Assembly: GCA_012295225.1 (NCBI GenBank)
Contig: WMKK01000003.1
Location: 422,353-486,352 of the forward strand
DNA length: 64,000 bases
From: Ostreococcus mediterraneus
Lineage: Eukaryota; Chlorophyta; Mamiellophyceae; Mamiellales; Bathycoccaceae
Reading direction: 5' to 3'
In this document: piece after piece, positions 48,178-56,855 of the stretch
Position numbering within the stretch: position 1 is the first letter of the stretch
Layout of the letters: the number at the start of each line of letters is the position of its first letter
Position numbers and translations under genes: made by a program
The notes under the pieces: generated by a model
The model's database searches: none
The model's input: the letters and a program-made list of their open reading frames with translations, nothing else
Told to the model about the DNA's origin: nothing

Positions 48178-51100
48178 ATGGGTGTTGAAACGATCGCCGA
48201 TGCGCGCTCAACGGTGACGACGAAGACGACGACGACGATGACGATGACGACGACGAGCGTAGATGCGACGGTGGTGAGTGCGTCCACGTCGAATGCGTCG
48301 TTCGGGTCGTACTTTATGAACATGTTTGGCGGCGGTGAGGCGGCACCGGCGACGGACGCGGTCGCGGATTCGGCGCCCGCGGACGCGAAGCCGGCTGACT
48401 TTGGAAGCGACGGCTTACACGCGAAATTGGGCACGGCGTTGCGCAAGGTGCAGGATGCGTACGATACATGTGAGTCCAAAGCGAGCGCGGCGCAGATGGT
48501 GTTTGAGGCGGCGACGAAGGAGTTGAGCGCGGCGCACGAACGGTTAGCCGACGCAAAGAAGAGCGGGTTGCCAGGCTTGGACACCGTCGCCGAGCGGACA
48601 GTGAAAGCGGCAAAATTCAAGGCGGATGATGCGTCTGCAGCGTTCATGAAGGCGCAAGACGACTTGAAAAAAGCAGAAGCAGCGAAGCGTAAAGCTGAAG
48701 TTGAGCACGCGGAGAGCCTCAACGCGCGTCAGTTGCGTTCAAAGATGTTCAACGCGAAGCTCAGTGATGAGCAGTTCGACTTGGATGCTGAGGCGCGCCG
48801 ATTATCGGCCGTTGTGAAGTTGCAGCGCGCTTACCGTAGACATTTGCGTCGAAAACACGCGCGCGATCCAAAGAACATTGTTCGCGTCGCGCTTTTGCGC
48901 ATCTTTTCACGCGAAGGCGTTTTCGCCATGCTTATGGCGTTTCTTATTTTCTCCGGTTCGTTGTTTTCGTTTGAAAGCGTCGAACAAAAGCCAACGCAGT
49001 GGATGGAAACGATGCGTACGTTTTCTTCGCTCGATCATGGATACAAGGTTCGTGGTATCACCGACGCCAACGTCATGGCGCAACTTACGGTGTTACGCGC
49101 CCGTCACGATAAATTGCGCGTGAGCGTAGATGAGTGCGAATCCACGTTGCGCAACGAACGTTCGAGTGGTTGGATGTCAAGCTCGCCGTCTTGTACTGCG
49201 AGTTTGCGCGCCGCCGAGCGCAAAGTTGCACATTTGATGAAGGACAACTCCTTGGATGCCTCCCTTGCGGAGAACACTAGAATCAAGCTGCTTGAAGCCG
49301 AGCTCGCCGTGACGCACGCGATGATGCAAACCGAGCGAACTAAGCACAACAAGGACATTCAGCACTTGCACGCGGTGCACGCAGCGGAAAGCGAAGTCAT
49401 TCTCGCGCAGGCGCAAGCAAACGTCATGGATGCCCATCACGAAGGCGCTCGTCGATTCCGCGAATCACAATTCGCCGCCGAGGATTTGGTCAACGAAAAC
49501 GCCATGCTGAAGGAACGCATCGCATCTTTGGAAAAAGAACGCCGCGGTGATCCAATCGGTATTCGTGCACTCACCAGCAAGCACGATTCTTTCGTCAAGA
49601 GGCTTCAAGAAAAGCACGATGCGAGTGTGCGAGCCATTGATTCGGATTACAGAGCCAAGCTGTCCGCGGCCAAGGCGGAGGTCGTCGTGCATAAGAACAA
49701 AGATTTGGCCAGCTTAGCGGTGCTTCGTAATGAGCAAGCCAAGGTTGTCGCGGATATTGAAAACTTATTGAAGCTTGAGAAGGCTCGCGCTGCGGCGGCT
49801 GAGGACAATGTGTGCGCGTCCAAGGGATCGAGGACGCTCGCGCTGCTCGTGTACCCGCTCATCGCAGCCGTGGCGTTGTTGCTCACAGCTCTCGCGAACA
49901 GTCCGCAGCACCCGACGCGCGTTGTATCCGAAGAAAATCATATTGAGACGTCAGTGGTTGGCGTGCCCGTGTGTAAGCGATGCGATAAGGCTGAGGGCGA
50001 GACGGCCAAGTTGCGTGCTAGAGCCGATGATGCCGAGAAGAAACTCGCTGAAATGGTTGCGTCACTCGACTCGACTGGTAAAGAGCGCGCCAGTGCTCAG
50101 GAGGAGTTCAACTCAGCTAAAGACAAGATCAGAGAGGTTGAAGAGACGCTAGCTGATACCGTCGCGTTGCTTGCGAAGAAAACGGCTTCTCTTGATGCAA
50201 AGGAAAAACAACTCGCGGAGATGCGCGACGAACTCGACGCTGCAAACGTCAAACTTGCCAGCGCTGTCAAGAAGATCGCAGAGAAGATGACGACTCTTGA
50301 CTCCACGGGCAAAGAGCGAATGGAAATGCAAGATAAAATCGACGATTTGGCACAAAAGCTCAATGAAACGTCTCAGACGCTCGACAAATCCAAGGCGTTA
50401 TTGAAGGATAAGCAGCAACTGATCGACACGCTTCTGGCTACGCGAACTGAGAATGAACAGAAAATTGAGGCTTTGGAAGGAGAACGCACGGAATTAACAA
50501 CTGAGCAAGAACGTTTAATTGAGGATGTCGTAAATAAGCAAGAAGAAATCGACGCTCTCATGGCTGAACTTGAGAAGAAGCGCGCTGAAGCCGTATTGCT
50601 TGTCAATTCTCTCGAGGACGCCACTGCGGAGAAGAAGACTTTGGAAGCACAGTTGCTGTCTCAAGAAGAACTCATACTGATCTCTGAAGATAAATCTCTT
50701 ACGATAATCGATCTTGAAACGAGCATTGAAGCGTTGACGTCTCGTATCGACTCCCTCAAGGCTCAATTGAAGAGCGCCGAGCAAAAGCATGAAGAAACGC
50801 TAACGCAGCTCAAGAATCGTGATAGTCGCGTAACATTCTTAGAAGATGAGATATCTTCTATGCGTGCGATGCAAGAGAAAACGCAGTCGCGCATGTCAGA
50901 TCAATTGAAGCGATTAGGAGAGTTGGAAATGCAAGAAGGTCGCAACAAGATTGCGCGAGAAGCCGCCGAAGCCAAGGCTGAGCGATTGCAAGATGAGCTG
51001 AATGCACTCTTGGCGCGCTCGGAGGGTGATATCAAGGCGAACTCTGCACGTTTCGAGGAAGAAATCACGCAATTGCAAGCGCAGCTTTCACAGGCACTGA

Positions 51101-52251
51101 CTGAGATTGCATCTCTTCGCTCAAACGAGGATTTGACATCTTCAAAGTTGCGTCAAGACGCTCGGCAGCTCGAGGATGCGCTTGAAAAGCTCGCGCTTTG
51201 CGGGAAAGAAAAGGCTGAAAAACAGGAAGAAATTGAACGCTTACAGCTCGAACTCGAAGAACTTCGTCGACGTCTGGCTGAATTACTTAATGAGACTGAA
51301 ATGACGTCAAACGCACCTCTGGAGGAGCAGAGGTCGCTGGTGTACGACGAGGCGGGAGACATGTTGAGTGGCATGAAGCGCATCACGCTCTTGTCTCTTC
51401 TCTACACCGTGTCCTTTGCAACCGTGCGTGATTTGCGACAGTTCCGATCGTTGACGATCAATGCCATGAACGACATCGATCGGCCGCCGACCAAAAAGGT
51501 GAACAAAGACGCGTTATTCTATGCTAAGAAGCGCGCGGCGAGAGCCATCGTGCACTTGGCGCAAACGCCAACGTTACACAATGTCCCTCTGGAGAGCTGG
51601 CCTGGAGACGATAACGCCATGTGGAAAGCCAAGATCGGGTGGGGTAATCACGATGAAGTGTGGGAGTGGTCTACGCGCGCGTTGGCGGCAATTTCGCGCA
51701 TTTTCCAAGGCGCGAACGCGTATCAATTGTACCAGCTCAGCGGTTTGCAAACCGCCCTCGAGCTCATGCGTTACGCGAGCGGCAACCGAGACATCCAAAT
51801 GCACGGCTCACGCGCCGTTTCCGGTCTCATGGCTTACGAATTAGCGTACTACGCGCAAGAGGCGCCGCAAATCGTTTCAGGAAGCGCGCTCGAGACGCTC
51901 GCGCAGACGTTGACGAATTTCCCATCCGACGTCCAAGTCGTCCGCGCCGCCTCTCGAGCCGTCTGGGTGTGCGTGCATCTCGGCAAGCGCTTCGGCGCGC
52001 ACACATTCGTCCAACAAAAAATCTACGAACCACTCCTCGTGGCCATGGCGCATAATTCACACGACTTGAAGGTGATCGAATCCTGTTGCGGAGCCGTTCT
52101 CGCCGCCGCCGCTCGAGACGACGACTGCGCCGCCAAGCTCCTCGAAGCCGGCGTCCGCGATGAAGTCCGCGACACCTTACAGCGCGTCGAATCTGTGAGT
52201 TATTCCGGTGCATTCGTCAATCTCAAGCACTGGTGGCTCTTTGAGGCGTAA
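48178..52251 (+). CDS. Large two-helix membrane coiled-coil protein with IQ-like and ARM-like parts
   Basis: A 1357-residue protein from the ATG at 48178. In order: Thr-rich N-terminus; helical Ala/Lys/Glu segment (about 80-200); an IQ-like motif (VVKLQRAYRRHLRRK, about 210-225) that could bind calmodulin-type proteins; membrane helix 1 (about 248-266); coiled coil with two regular Cys (about 290-550); membrane helix 2 (about 554-576); CKRC (599-602); long heptad coil (about 605-1055); and a helical-repeat C-terminus (about 1100-1357, with AKKRAARAIVHLAQTP and SGLQTALELMRYAS) that resembles armadillo repeats. The segment between the two membrane helices, about 290 residues, should face the lumen. 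The family is not recognised. It shares its plan with the gene at 7415-10807. Confidence 0.86.
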   Translation: MGVETIADARSTVTTKTTTTMTMTTTSVDATVVSASTSNASFGSYFMNMFGGGEAAPATDAVADSAPADAKPADFGSDGLHAKLGTALRKVQDAYDTCESKASAAQMVFEAATKELSAAHERLADAKKSGLPGLDTVAERTVKAAKFKADDASAAFMKAQDDLKKAEAAKRKAEVEHAESLNARQLRSKMFNAKLSDEQFDLDAEARRLSAVVKLQRAYRRHLRRKHARDPKNIVRVALLRIFSREGVFAMLMAFLIFSGSLFSFESVEQKPTQWMETMRTFSSLDHGYKVRGITDANVMAQLTVLRARHDKLRVSVDECESTLRNERSSGWMSSSPSCTASLRAAERKVAHLMKDNSLDASLAENTRIKLLEAELAVTHAMMQTERTKHNKDIQHLHAVHAAESEVILAQAQANVMDAHHEGARRFRESQFAAEDLVNENAMLKERIASLEKERRGDPIGIRALTSKHDSFVKRLQEKHDASVRAIDSDYRAKLSAAKAEVVVHKNKDLASLAVLRNEQAKVVADIENLLKLEKARAAAAEDNVCASKGSRTLALLVYPLIAAVALLLTALANSPQHPTRVVSEENHIETSVVGVPVCKRCDKAEGETAKLRARADDAEKKLAEMVASLDSTGKERASAQEEFNSAKDKIREVEETLADTVALLAKKTASLDAKEKQLAEMRDELDAANVKLASAVKKIAEKMTTLDSTGKERMEMQDKIDDLAQKLNETSQTLDKSKALLKDKQQLIDTLLATRTENEQKIEALEGERTELTTEQERLIEDVVNKQEEIDALMAELEKKRAEAVLLVNSLEDATAEKKTLEAQLLSQEELILISEDKSLTIIDLETSIEALTSRIDSLKAQLKSAEQKHEETLTQLKNRDSRVTFLEDEISSMRAMQEKTQSRMSDQLKRLGELEMQEGRNKIAREAAEAKAERLQDELNALLARSEGDIKANSARFEEEITQLQAQLSQALTEIASLRSNEDLTSSKLRQDARQLEDALEKLALCGKEKAEKQEEIERLQLELEELRRRLAELLNETEMTSNAPLEEQRSLVYDEAGDMLSGMKRITLLSLLYTVSFATVRDLRQFRSLTINAMNDIDRPPTKKVNKDALFYAKKRAARAIVHLAQTPTLHNVPLESWPGDDNAMWKAKIGWGNHDEVWEWSTRALAAISRIFQGANAYQLYQLSGLQTALELMRYASGNRDIQMHGSRAVSGLMAYELAYYAQEAPQIVSGSALETLAQTLTNFPSDVQVVRAASRAVWVCVHLGKRFGAHTFVQQKIYEPLLVAMAHNSHDLKVIESCCGAVLAAAARDDDCAAKLLEAGVRDEVRDTLQRVESVSYSGAFVNLKHWWLFEA

Positions 52252-52274
52252 CACGGCTCTTTGAGGCGTAACAC
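52235..52274. repeat. Perfect 20-bp tandem duplication over a stop codon
   Basis: The 20-bp unit GGCTCTTTGAGGCGTAACAC occurs twice back to back. The first copy holds the stop codon (52249-52251) of the large coiled-coil gene and the second lies in the 3' UTR. Confidence 0.95.
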
Positions 52275-52278
52275 CACA

Positions 52279-52283
52279 TGTAA
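52279..52283 (+). terminator. TGTAA poly(A)-type motif after the coiled-coil/ARM-like gene
   Basis: TGTAA starts 28 nt after the stop codon and is followed by an AT-rich stretch. Confidence 0.4.
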
Positions 52284-52483
52284 TTATACTTTTGCTTCAC
52301 TTCGCTCGCGTTTTCGGCGCCATCGACACACAAAAAGCACTGAACAATCGTCAATGACACTGAGCGCCGCCCGTCACACGTCCGCGCGCCGCGCACGCCC
52401 TCACTCGCGCTTCACCCTCGCGTGAAAACACAACCATCTTCACATCCCGCGCGCACGCAGACCCCTCGCGCACACACGCAACC

Positions 52484-53347
52484 ATGGGCAAGTCGACAAC
52501 AACGTCGAAGCCTTCCGCCGCCGCCGCCGCCGCCGCCGCCGCGACATCCTCGCGCATGGCGCCCACCGGCGACGTCATCCCGCTCAAAACCGCCAAGAAA
52601 TCAACAAAACATACCCTTCCGAGAGTCATCTACGTCGGACACGTCCCGCACGGGTTTTACGAGGCGCAAATGCGCGAGTATTTCGGGCAATTCGGGGATG
52701 TCACGCGGGTCAAGGTGTCGAGAAATAAAAAGACGGGGAAGAGCAAGCACTACGCGTTCGTGGAGTTTAAGCATCCGGAGGTCGCGGCGATCGTGGCAGA
52801 GTCGATGAATAACTATTTGTTGGCGAATCAGGTGCTGCAGGTGGTGCTGGTACCGCCGGAAAAGGTGCATGAGAAGACGTTTGAAGGGACGGGGACCAAG
52901 TTTAAGGTTGTGCCGTGGCAGCGACGGGCGGCGGCGGCGCATAATAAGGAGCGAACCGAGAGCGAACAGGTGAAGAGGAATAAAGGGTTAGTAAAGGCGG
53001 AGGATAAACGACGGGCGAAGATTGCGGCAGCGGGGATTGATTACGATTTTCCGGGGTATAAGTCGATTTTGAAGACAGAGGCGCCAAAGACGCCAAAAAC
53101 CAAGGCGGCGGCTGGGACGACCAAGACGAAAAACACAAAGACTCCGGCGAAGAAAGAGGCTGTTGAAGAGGTCAAGGCGGAGAAAAAGGTAGCTAAGGCG
53201 AAGACTCCGGCGACGAAGAAGGCACCAGCTGCGAAGGAAGAGCCAACGTCTGGGAAAAAGCCTACGCCGGTGGCGAAGAAGACTCGAGGCGCGCTCAAAC
53301 GCGCGCAAGAAACGCCAGCGAAACCAGCTAAAAAAGCCAAGAAATAA
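52484..53347 (+). CDS. NIFK: NIFK/Nop15-type nucleolar RRM protein
   Basis: A 287-residue protein. After an Ala run encoded by GCC repeats (about 9-20), one RRM covers about 44-122: RNP2 VIYVGHVP, RNP1 SKHYAFVEF, and the typical extension LLANQVLQVVLVPPEKVH. The match of PHGFYEAQMREYFGQFGDVT with the NIFK/Nop15 RRM (PHGFYEKQL...FGTV) is strong. The C-terminal 90 residues are Lys/Ala/Thr-Pro rich with repeated TPAKK/TPKTK units, like histone H1 tails and nucleolar proteins. Known role: 60S ribosome subunit assembly (pre-27S rRNA processing); animal NIFK also binds the Ki-67 FHA domain, which an alga would lack. Confidence 0.92.
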   Translation: MGKSTTTSKPSAAAAAAAAATSSRMAPTGDVIPLKTAKKSTKHTLPRVIYVGHVPHGFYEAQMREYFGQFGDVTRVKVSRNKKTGKSKHYAFVEFKHPEVAAIVAESMNNYLLANQVLQVVLVPPEKVHEKTFEGTGTKFKVVPWQRRAAAAHNKERTESEQVKRNKGLVKAEDKRRAKIAAAGIDYDFPGYKSILKTEAPKTPKTKAAAGTTKTKNTKTPAKKEAVEEVKAEKKVAKAKTPATKKAPAAKEEPTSGKKPTPVAKKTRGALKRAQETPAKPAKKAKK

Positions 53348-53433
53348 GCGAGCTTCACACGCACAACATTGTCACACATATAGTCTTGAATCAGAGAGTA
53401 GTCGTACACGTTTATAATACAACAGGGGGTATT

Positions 53434-53438
53434 TTACA
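53434..53438 (-). terminator. TGTAA poly(A)-type motif of ATG9
   Basis: TTACA on the plus strand reads TGTAA for the minus transcript, 10-14 nt past the ATG9 stop codon. Confidence 0.4.
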
Positions 53439-53447
53439 AACAGAAAT

Positions 53448-55831
53448 CTACATCTTCGCTTCTCCACCCAACGGCGGCAAGTGCGTGGAATTTGGCAAGA
53501 GAATAGAATCGAGCACCGATGGACCATCATTCGCCGGTCGTTCGACTTCCACTGGAAACGCATGCATTGGAATAGGAACTATCGCCACTGGGCTTGGTCG
53601 CTGGTACATTTGAATATCCGCGATTGAGGTGTGCTTCGTCTCGCGCGCACGCGCGTTGTCGTCGTCTCGCGCGCCTTCGTCGCGATCCGGACTATTTTCC
53701 GCCGCCGTATCTACATCACCAGAATCGCACAATCGATCTTCATAGTAATGTTGCAGAACGGTTTGACTTGCGCCGAGCGTATCCACGAGCGACATTGTTT
53801 CAGTAGTCATGGACGCGGGTTGGAACATCGCGCCGGCTCCGTACGCGGGCTCTCGACTTCCGCCGCCGCGTTGACGAAACGACGACGTCGGTTCCTTCTC
53901 CGACGACAACGGCGCGTCGTAGCGCCGCATCGACTGCCGCAACACGCTCGCAGATAGATCGGCGGACTTTCCAAGTTCGTGCTCGTGCGTGCTCGTGAAT
54001 CCATTGAGCGAATTCAACATGTCCCGTCCGCTCTCGTCGGGTCGCCATTGCGGGTACGTCGCCTGAAACGTCAAAAAGCTCTTTTCGAGCTTCCCTTGTC
54101 TGCTTCTTTGCGCCTTGCTCGCGTGCGCTGGCGCGCCGTAGTGTTTATTCCCGTGTCTTGTGAAATCAAACGCACTGAGCGAGCACACGTCGCCCACGCC
54201 GGGTTTATTCACCGTGAATTGTCGAACGAATTGCACGATGTCGTTCGACGATTCGCACAATGGAAACCAGAGCAAAAACGGTGCGGCAAAAATTGAAGCA
54301 ATTTCTTCAAGAAACATCATGGCCTTTAAAGAGAAGAACGAGTTGAACTCGCGTTGGACTTCTTCTTTGTGTGCGGCGTCGCGCCAGTGCTTTGGTAAGT
54401 AATGCGTGTGCGCGACGATGCGAGACATGATGACGTTGGGCTCAAACACCGTGTTTTCGCCAGCCATGAGCGAACGCGACGTCGCGAGCATGGTACCGAG
54501 CACCGCCGTGATCCATAACACATCACGGTCACCCACGTAAGCTTGCAATAATCGATCATCAATCATAGCGCACACCAGAGCGATGGCGGCGAATGAGCCG
54601 ACGACATACGATACAAATTTGGCGAGAATGTTCACCACCGGTGACGGAAACTGCGCGACGTACTTGTTCGCATTCGGGTACGCCGCAGATAATCTGTGCT
54701 GCGTAAAATGTGGCAACTCGTTGAATTCGCGCATTTTCCACCATGCATAGGACGTCCACTCTCGGGTTCCAACCGTTGATGGGTTGTTGTAGAACTTTTC
54801 GGCGTACGAGAGGACAAAGTACATGGATAGAAATATAGCGAGAAATGGCGAAAGAATCGCGTTGATTATCGCGAGACACCTGAATCTGTATCTCATCGCG
54901 GAAACATCATAGAACGATGGCTTGACGGTAAAATTTTCGTCAAACATCCCGTTAAATACCGCCAGGTCTACGTTCCATTCAATCACCTTTGTGAACCATC
55001 GATGGCCGCGCAACAGCGGAGCGTCCAAAGAGACGTTGAGCACTTCGCGGTTGACCATGCCAGTCAAGTAGTTTTCCTTTCTCAAAATTCTCGCTACAAT
55101 ATCGTGCTCGTTGAGCTCACGCGAAATGCACAGTCTCGTCGTCGCCTGCAAGTGCACAACGCGCTGCAAAACCTCTGGCCACGTAATCGTATACAAGTCT
55201 CTGTCGCTAAGCGCGAGCTTTTGATTGCAAAACCGCCTCATATCCGCCAACGGCGCCGCATCGTACGCCAATCTAATCGCACTCCACAACCAATACGTCG
55301 AAAACAACAACAAGTACACCGTCACTACTGTATTTCTCACGAAACCACCGTAATGATACGGCTCACTGTACACCGCGTCTCGCAATACGTCGCACCGCTC
55401 GGCGTCTTCGGCGCACGTCGTGCTCAAATACCCCCAATCCACAAACAACAGCAAGAACCCAGACAGCCATATCGTAAACCCAAGCGTGGCTAAATTCACC
55501 ACCCTCGACGTCATCGCGCACCGGTAGCCTTTATTGGCAAAGTACGCGTACAAACGCGAGAACCACTCGTCCAAGTCACCCACCGCTCGAAGCGCGTCGT
55601 CATCCTTCGCGCGAACGCTCTCTCGCTCGAGCAAGCCTTCGTGTTCGTGCGCGCTGTCGCGTTTAAATAATACACAAAGCAATCATAGTCGTCAGTCGAC
55701 GTCGCGCGATCGTCATCGTCGTCGCAAGCGGCGTCAGAGTTGCGTTCAACTGCATCGAGCTCGACAGTGGGCACACACCTTTCAATAGCATCGTACGCGT
55801 CGTCGTCGTCGTCGTCGTACGGCACACGCAT
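53448..55831 (-). CDS. ATG9: Autophagy lipid scramblase ATG9
   Basis: Two exons on the minus strand: 55779-55831 (17 codons plus two bases) and 53448-55653. The 125-bp intron has donor GTGTGT and branch GACTGAC (rc of 55691-55697). The protein is 752 residues. The short acidic start MRVPYDDDDDDAYDAIE joins SAHEHEGLLER. The ATG9 core follows: membrane helices near 65, 120, 290 and 380, with family blocks ITWPEVLQRVV, RILRKENYLTGMVN, TREWTSYAWWKMREFNELPH and LKAMMFLEEIASIFAAPFLL. The C-terminal 200 residues are Ser/Asp-rich and disordered. Role: trimeric scramblase on vesicles that seed the autophagosome. Exon 2 has no ATG near its start, which supports the splice model. Confidence 0.95.
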
Positions 55832-56074
55832 CGCGCGCGAACAATTGCCGTCGCGCGTGCGCGCGAAGACACCGTGCGGTTACCGCGAGCGCTCGCCGCG
55901 TTTTCGAGCGGCGTTGCGCGCGTATGTGACGTTTCAGTTTAAATCACTTTATCTGTTTAAAATACAGTTGGGACGCGCGTTTTCGAGCTCGCCGCGATGG
56001 ATGCGTGACGATCGCGCGCGCATTCGAACGAAACGATAAAATAAAAAATATAGATTATCATTACGAGCGATTGC

Positions 56075-56773
56075 CTACGCTGTGAAGAGCGCGTGGGCGC
56101 CGAACAGGAGGAACAAAACGCCGCCGGCTCCGCCGACAAAGCGTTCGTTCACTTTGGACGCCAAGTGGCGGCCACCGATGACGGCGAGTCCCGTGCACGC
56201 GGCGTGGGCGAGGATACCACCGAGCGTGACGCCTAATACGTCGGATGCCGCGGCTAGACCGATGGTGGCGATTTGCGAACGGTCACCCCATTCGGCGCAA
56301 AAGGTCACGACGAAGGCTTCGGCAAACGTCGACCGGGACGCGCCTCGCGCCGGCGCCTTCTTCGCACTTCCTCCGCGCTTCTTCGCCGCCGCTGACGAAC
56401 TTCGCGTCGTGCGTGTCGATGTACGTCGCCCTCGCGTGGCGAACTCCGCTTCTACTTCCGTGAGCTCGCTCTCGCCGTCGCTCGCGCCGACGGCTTCAAA
56501 CACCGCGCGCGCGCCAAACACAAAAAACAACGCCGTCGCACACGCCCGCGTCGTCGCCGGGTCGATCAATCGCGGCGCCGCGCTCCCTACAACGGCTGAT
56601 AACGCCGTCATCACCGCCAACGCGAGCCACGCGCCGAGAAACACCGCCGAACGCGCGTGCTTCATCGCCATGACTGCGGCGATAAAGAACGTCTTGTCGC
56701 CGATTTCGCTCACCACCGTCATCGACGCGCTCTTCGCGAAGCCTTCGATGAATGCAGAAGACGACAAAGACAT
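56075..56773 (-). CDS. GDT1/TMEM165 (UPF0016) cation transporter
   Basis: A 232-residue protein with about six membrane helices in two halves. The two family motifs E-x-G-D-(K/R)-(T/S) are both present: EIGDKT at 23-28 and EWGDRS at 161-166. The middle loop (about 100-150) is basic and Ser/Thr/Ala-rich. No plastid transit peptide is seen, so it is more like yeast Gdt1/human TMEM165 (Golgi Mn2+/Ca2+:H+ exchange) than plastid PAM71. The ATG at 56773 overlaps, in the palindrome CATG, a possible ATG of the divergent gene. Confidence 0.92.
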   Translation of the reverse strand: MSLSSSAFIEGFAKSASMTVVSEIGDKTFFIAAVMAMKHARSAVFLGAWLALAVMTALSAVVGSAAPRLIDPATTRACATALFFVFGARAVFEAVGASDGESELTEVEAEFATRGRRTSTRTTRSSSAAAKKRGGSAKKAPARGASRSTFAEAFVVTFCAEWGDRSQIATIGLAAASDVLGVTLGGILAHAACTGLAVIGGRHLASKVNERFVGGAGGVLFLLFGAHALFTA

Positions 56774-56855
56774 GTTTCGTGCGTTTGAAATGCGTTTACC
56801 TCGTCCTCGCCGTCGTCGTGTGCGTGCAGAGCAGTGCGGTGTGCGTCACAAGTTG

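Noticed and set aside
51101-51115. ACTGACTGAG inside the coiled-coil gene
   Set aside because: It reads as normal coding sequence in an unbroken frame with no acceptor or frame change nearby.
56082-56855. Plus-strand extension of the CtlX frame over the GDT1 gene
   Set aside because: The sense strand there is GDT1, with both EGD motifs. The plus reading is Pro/Ser/Arg-rich antisense. The CtlX gene must start after 56771.
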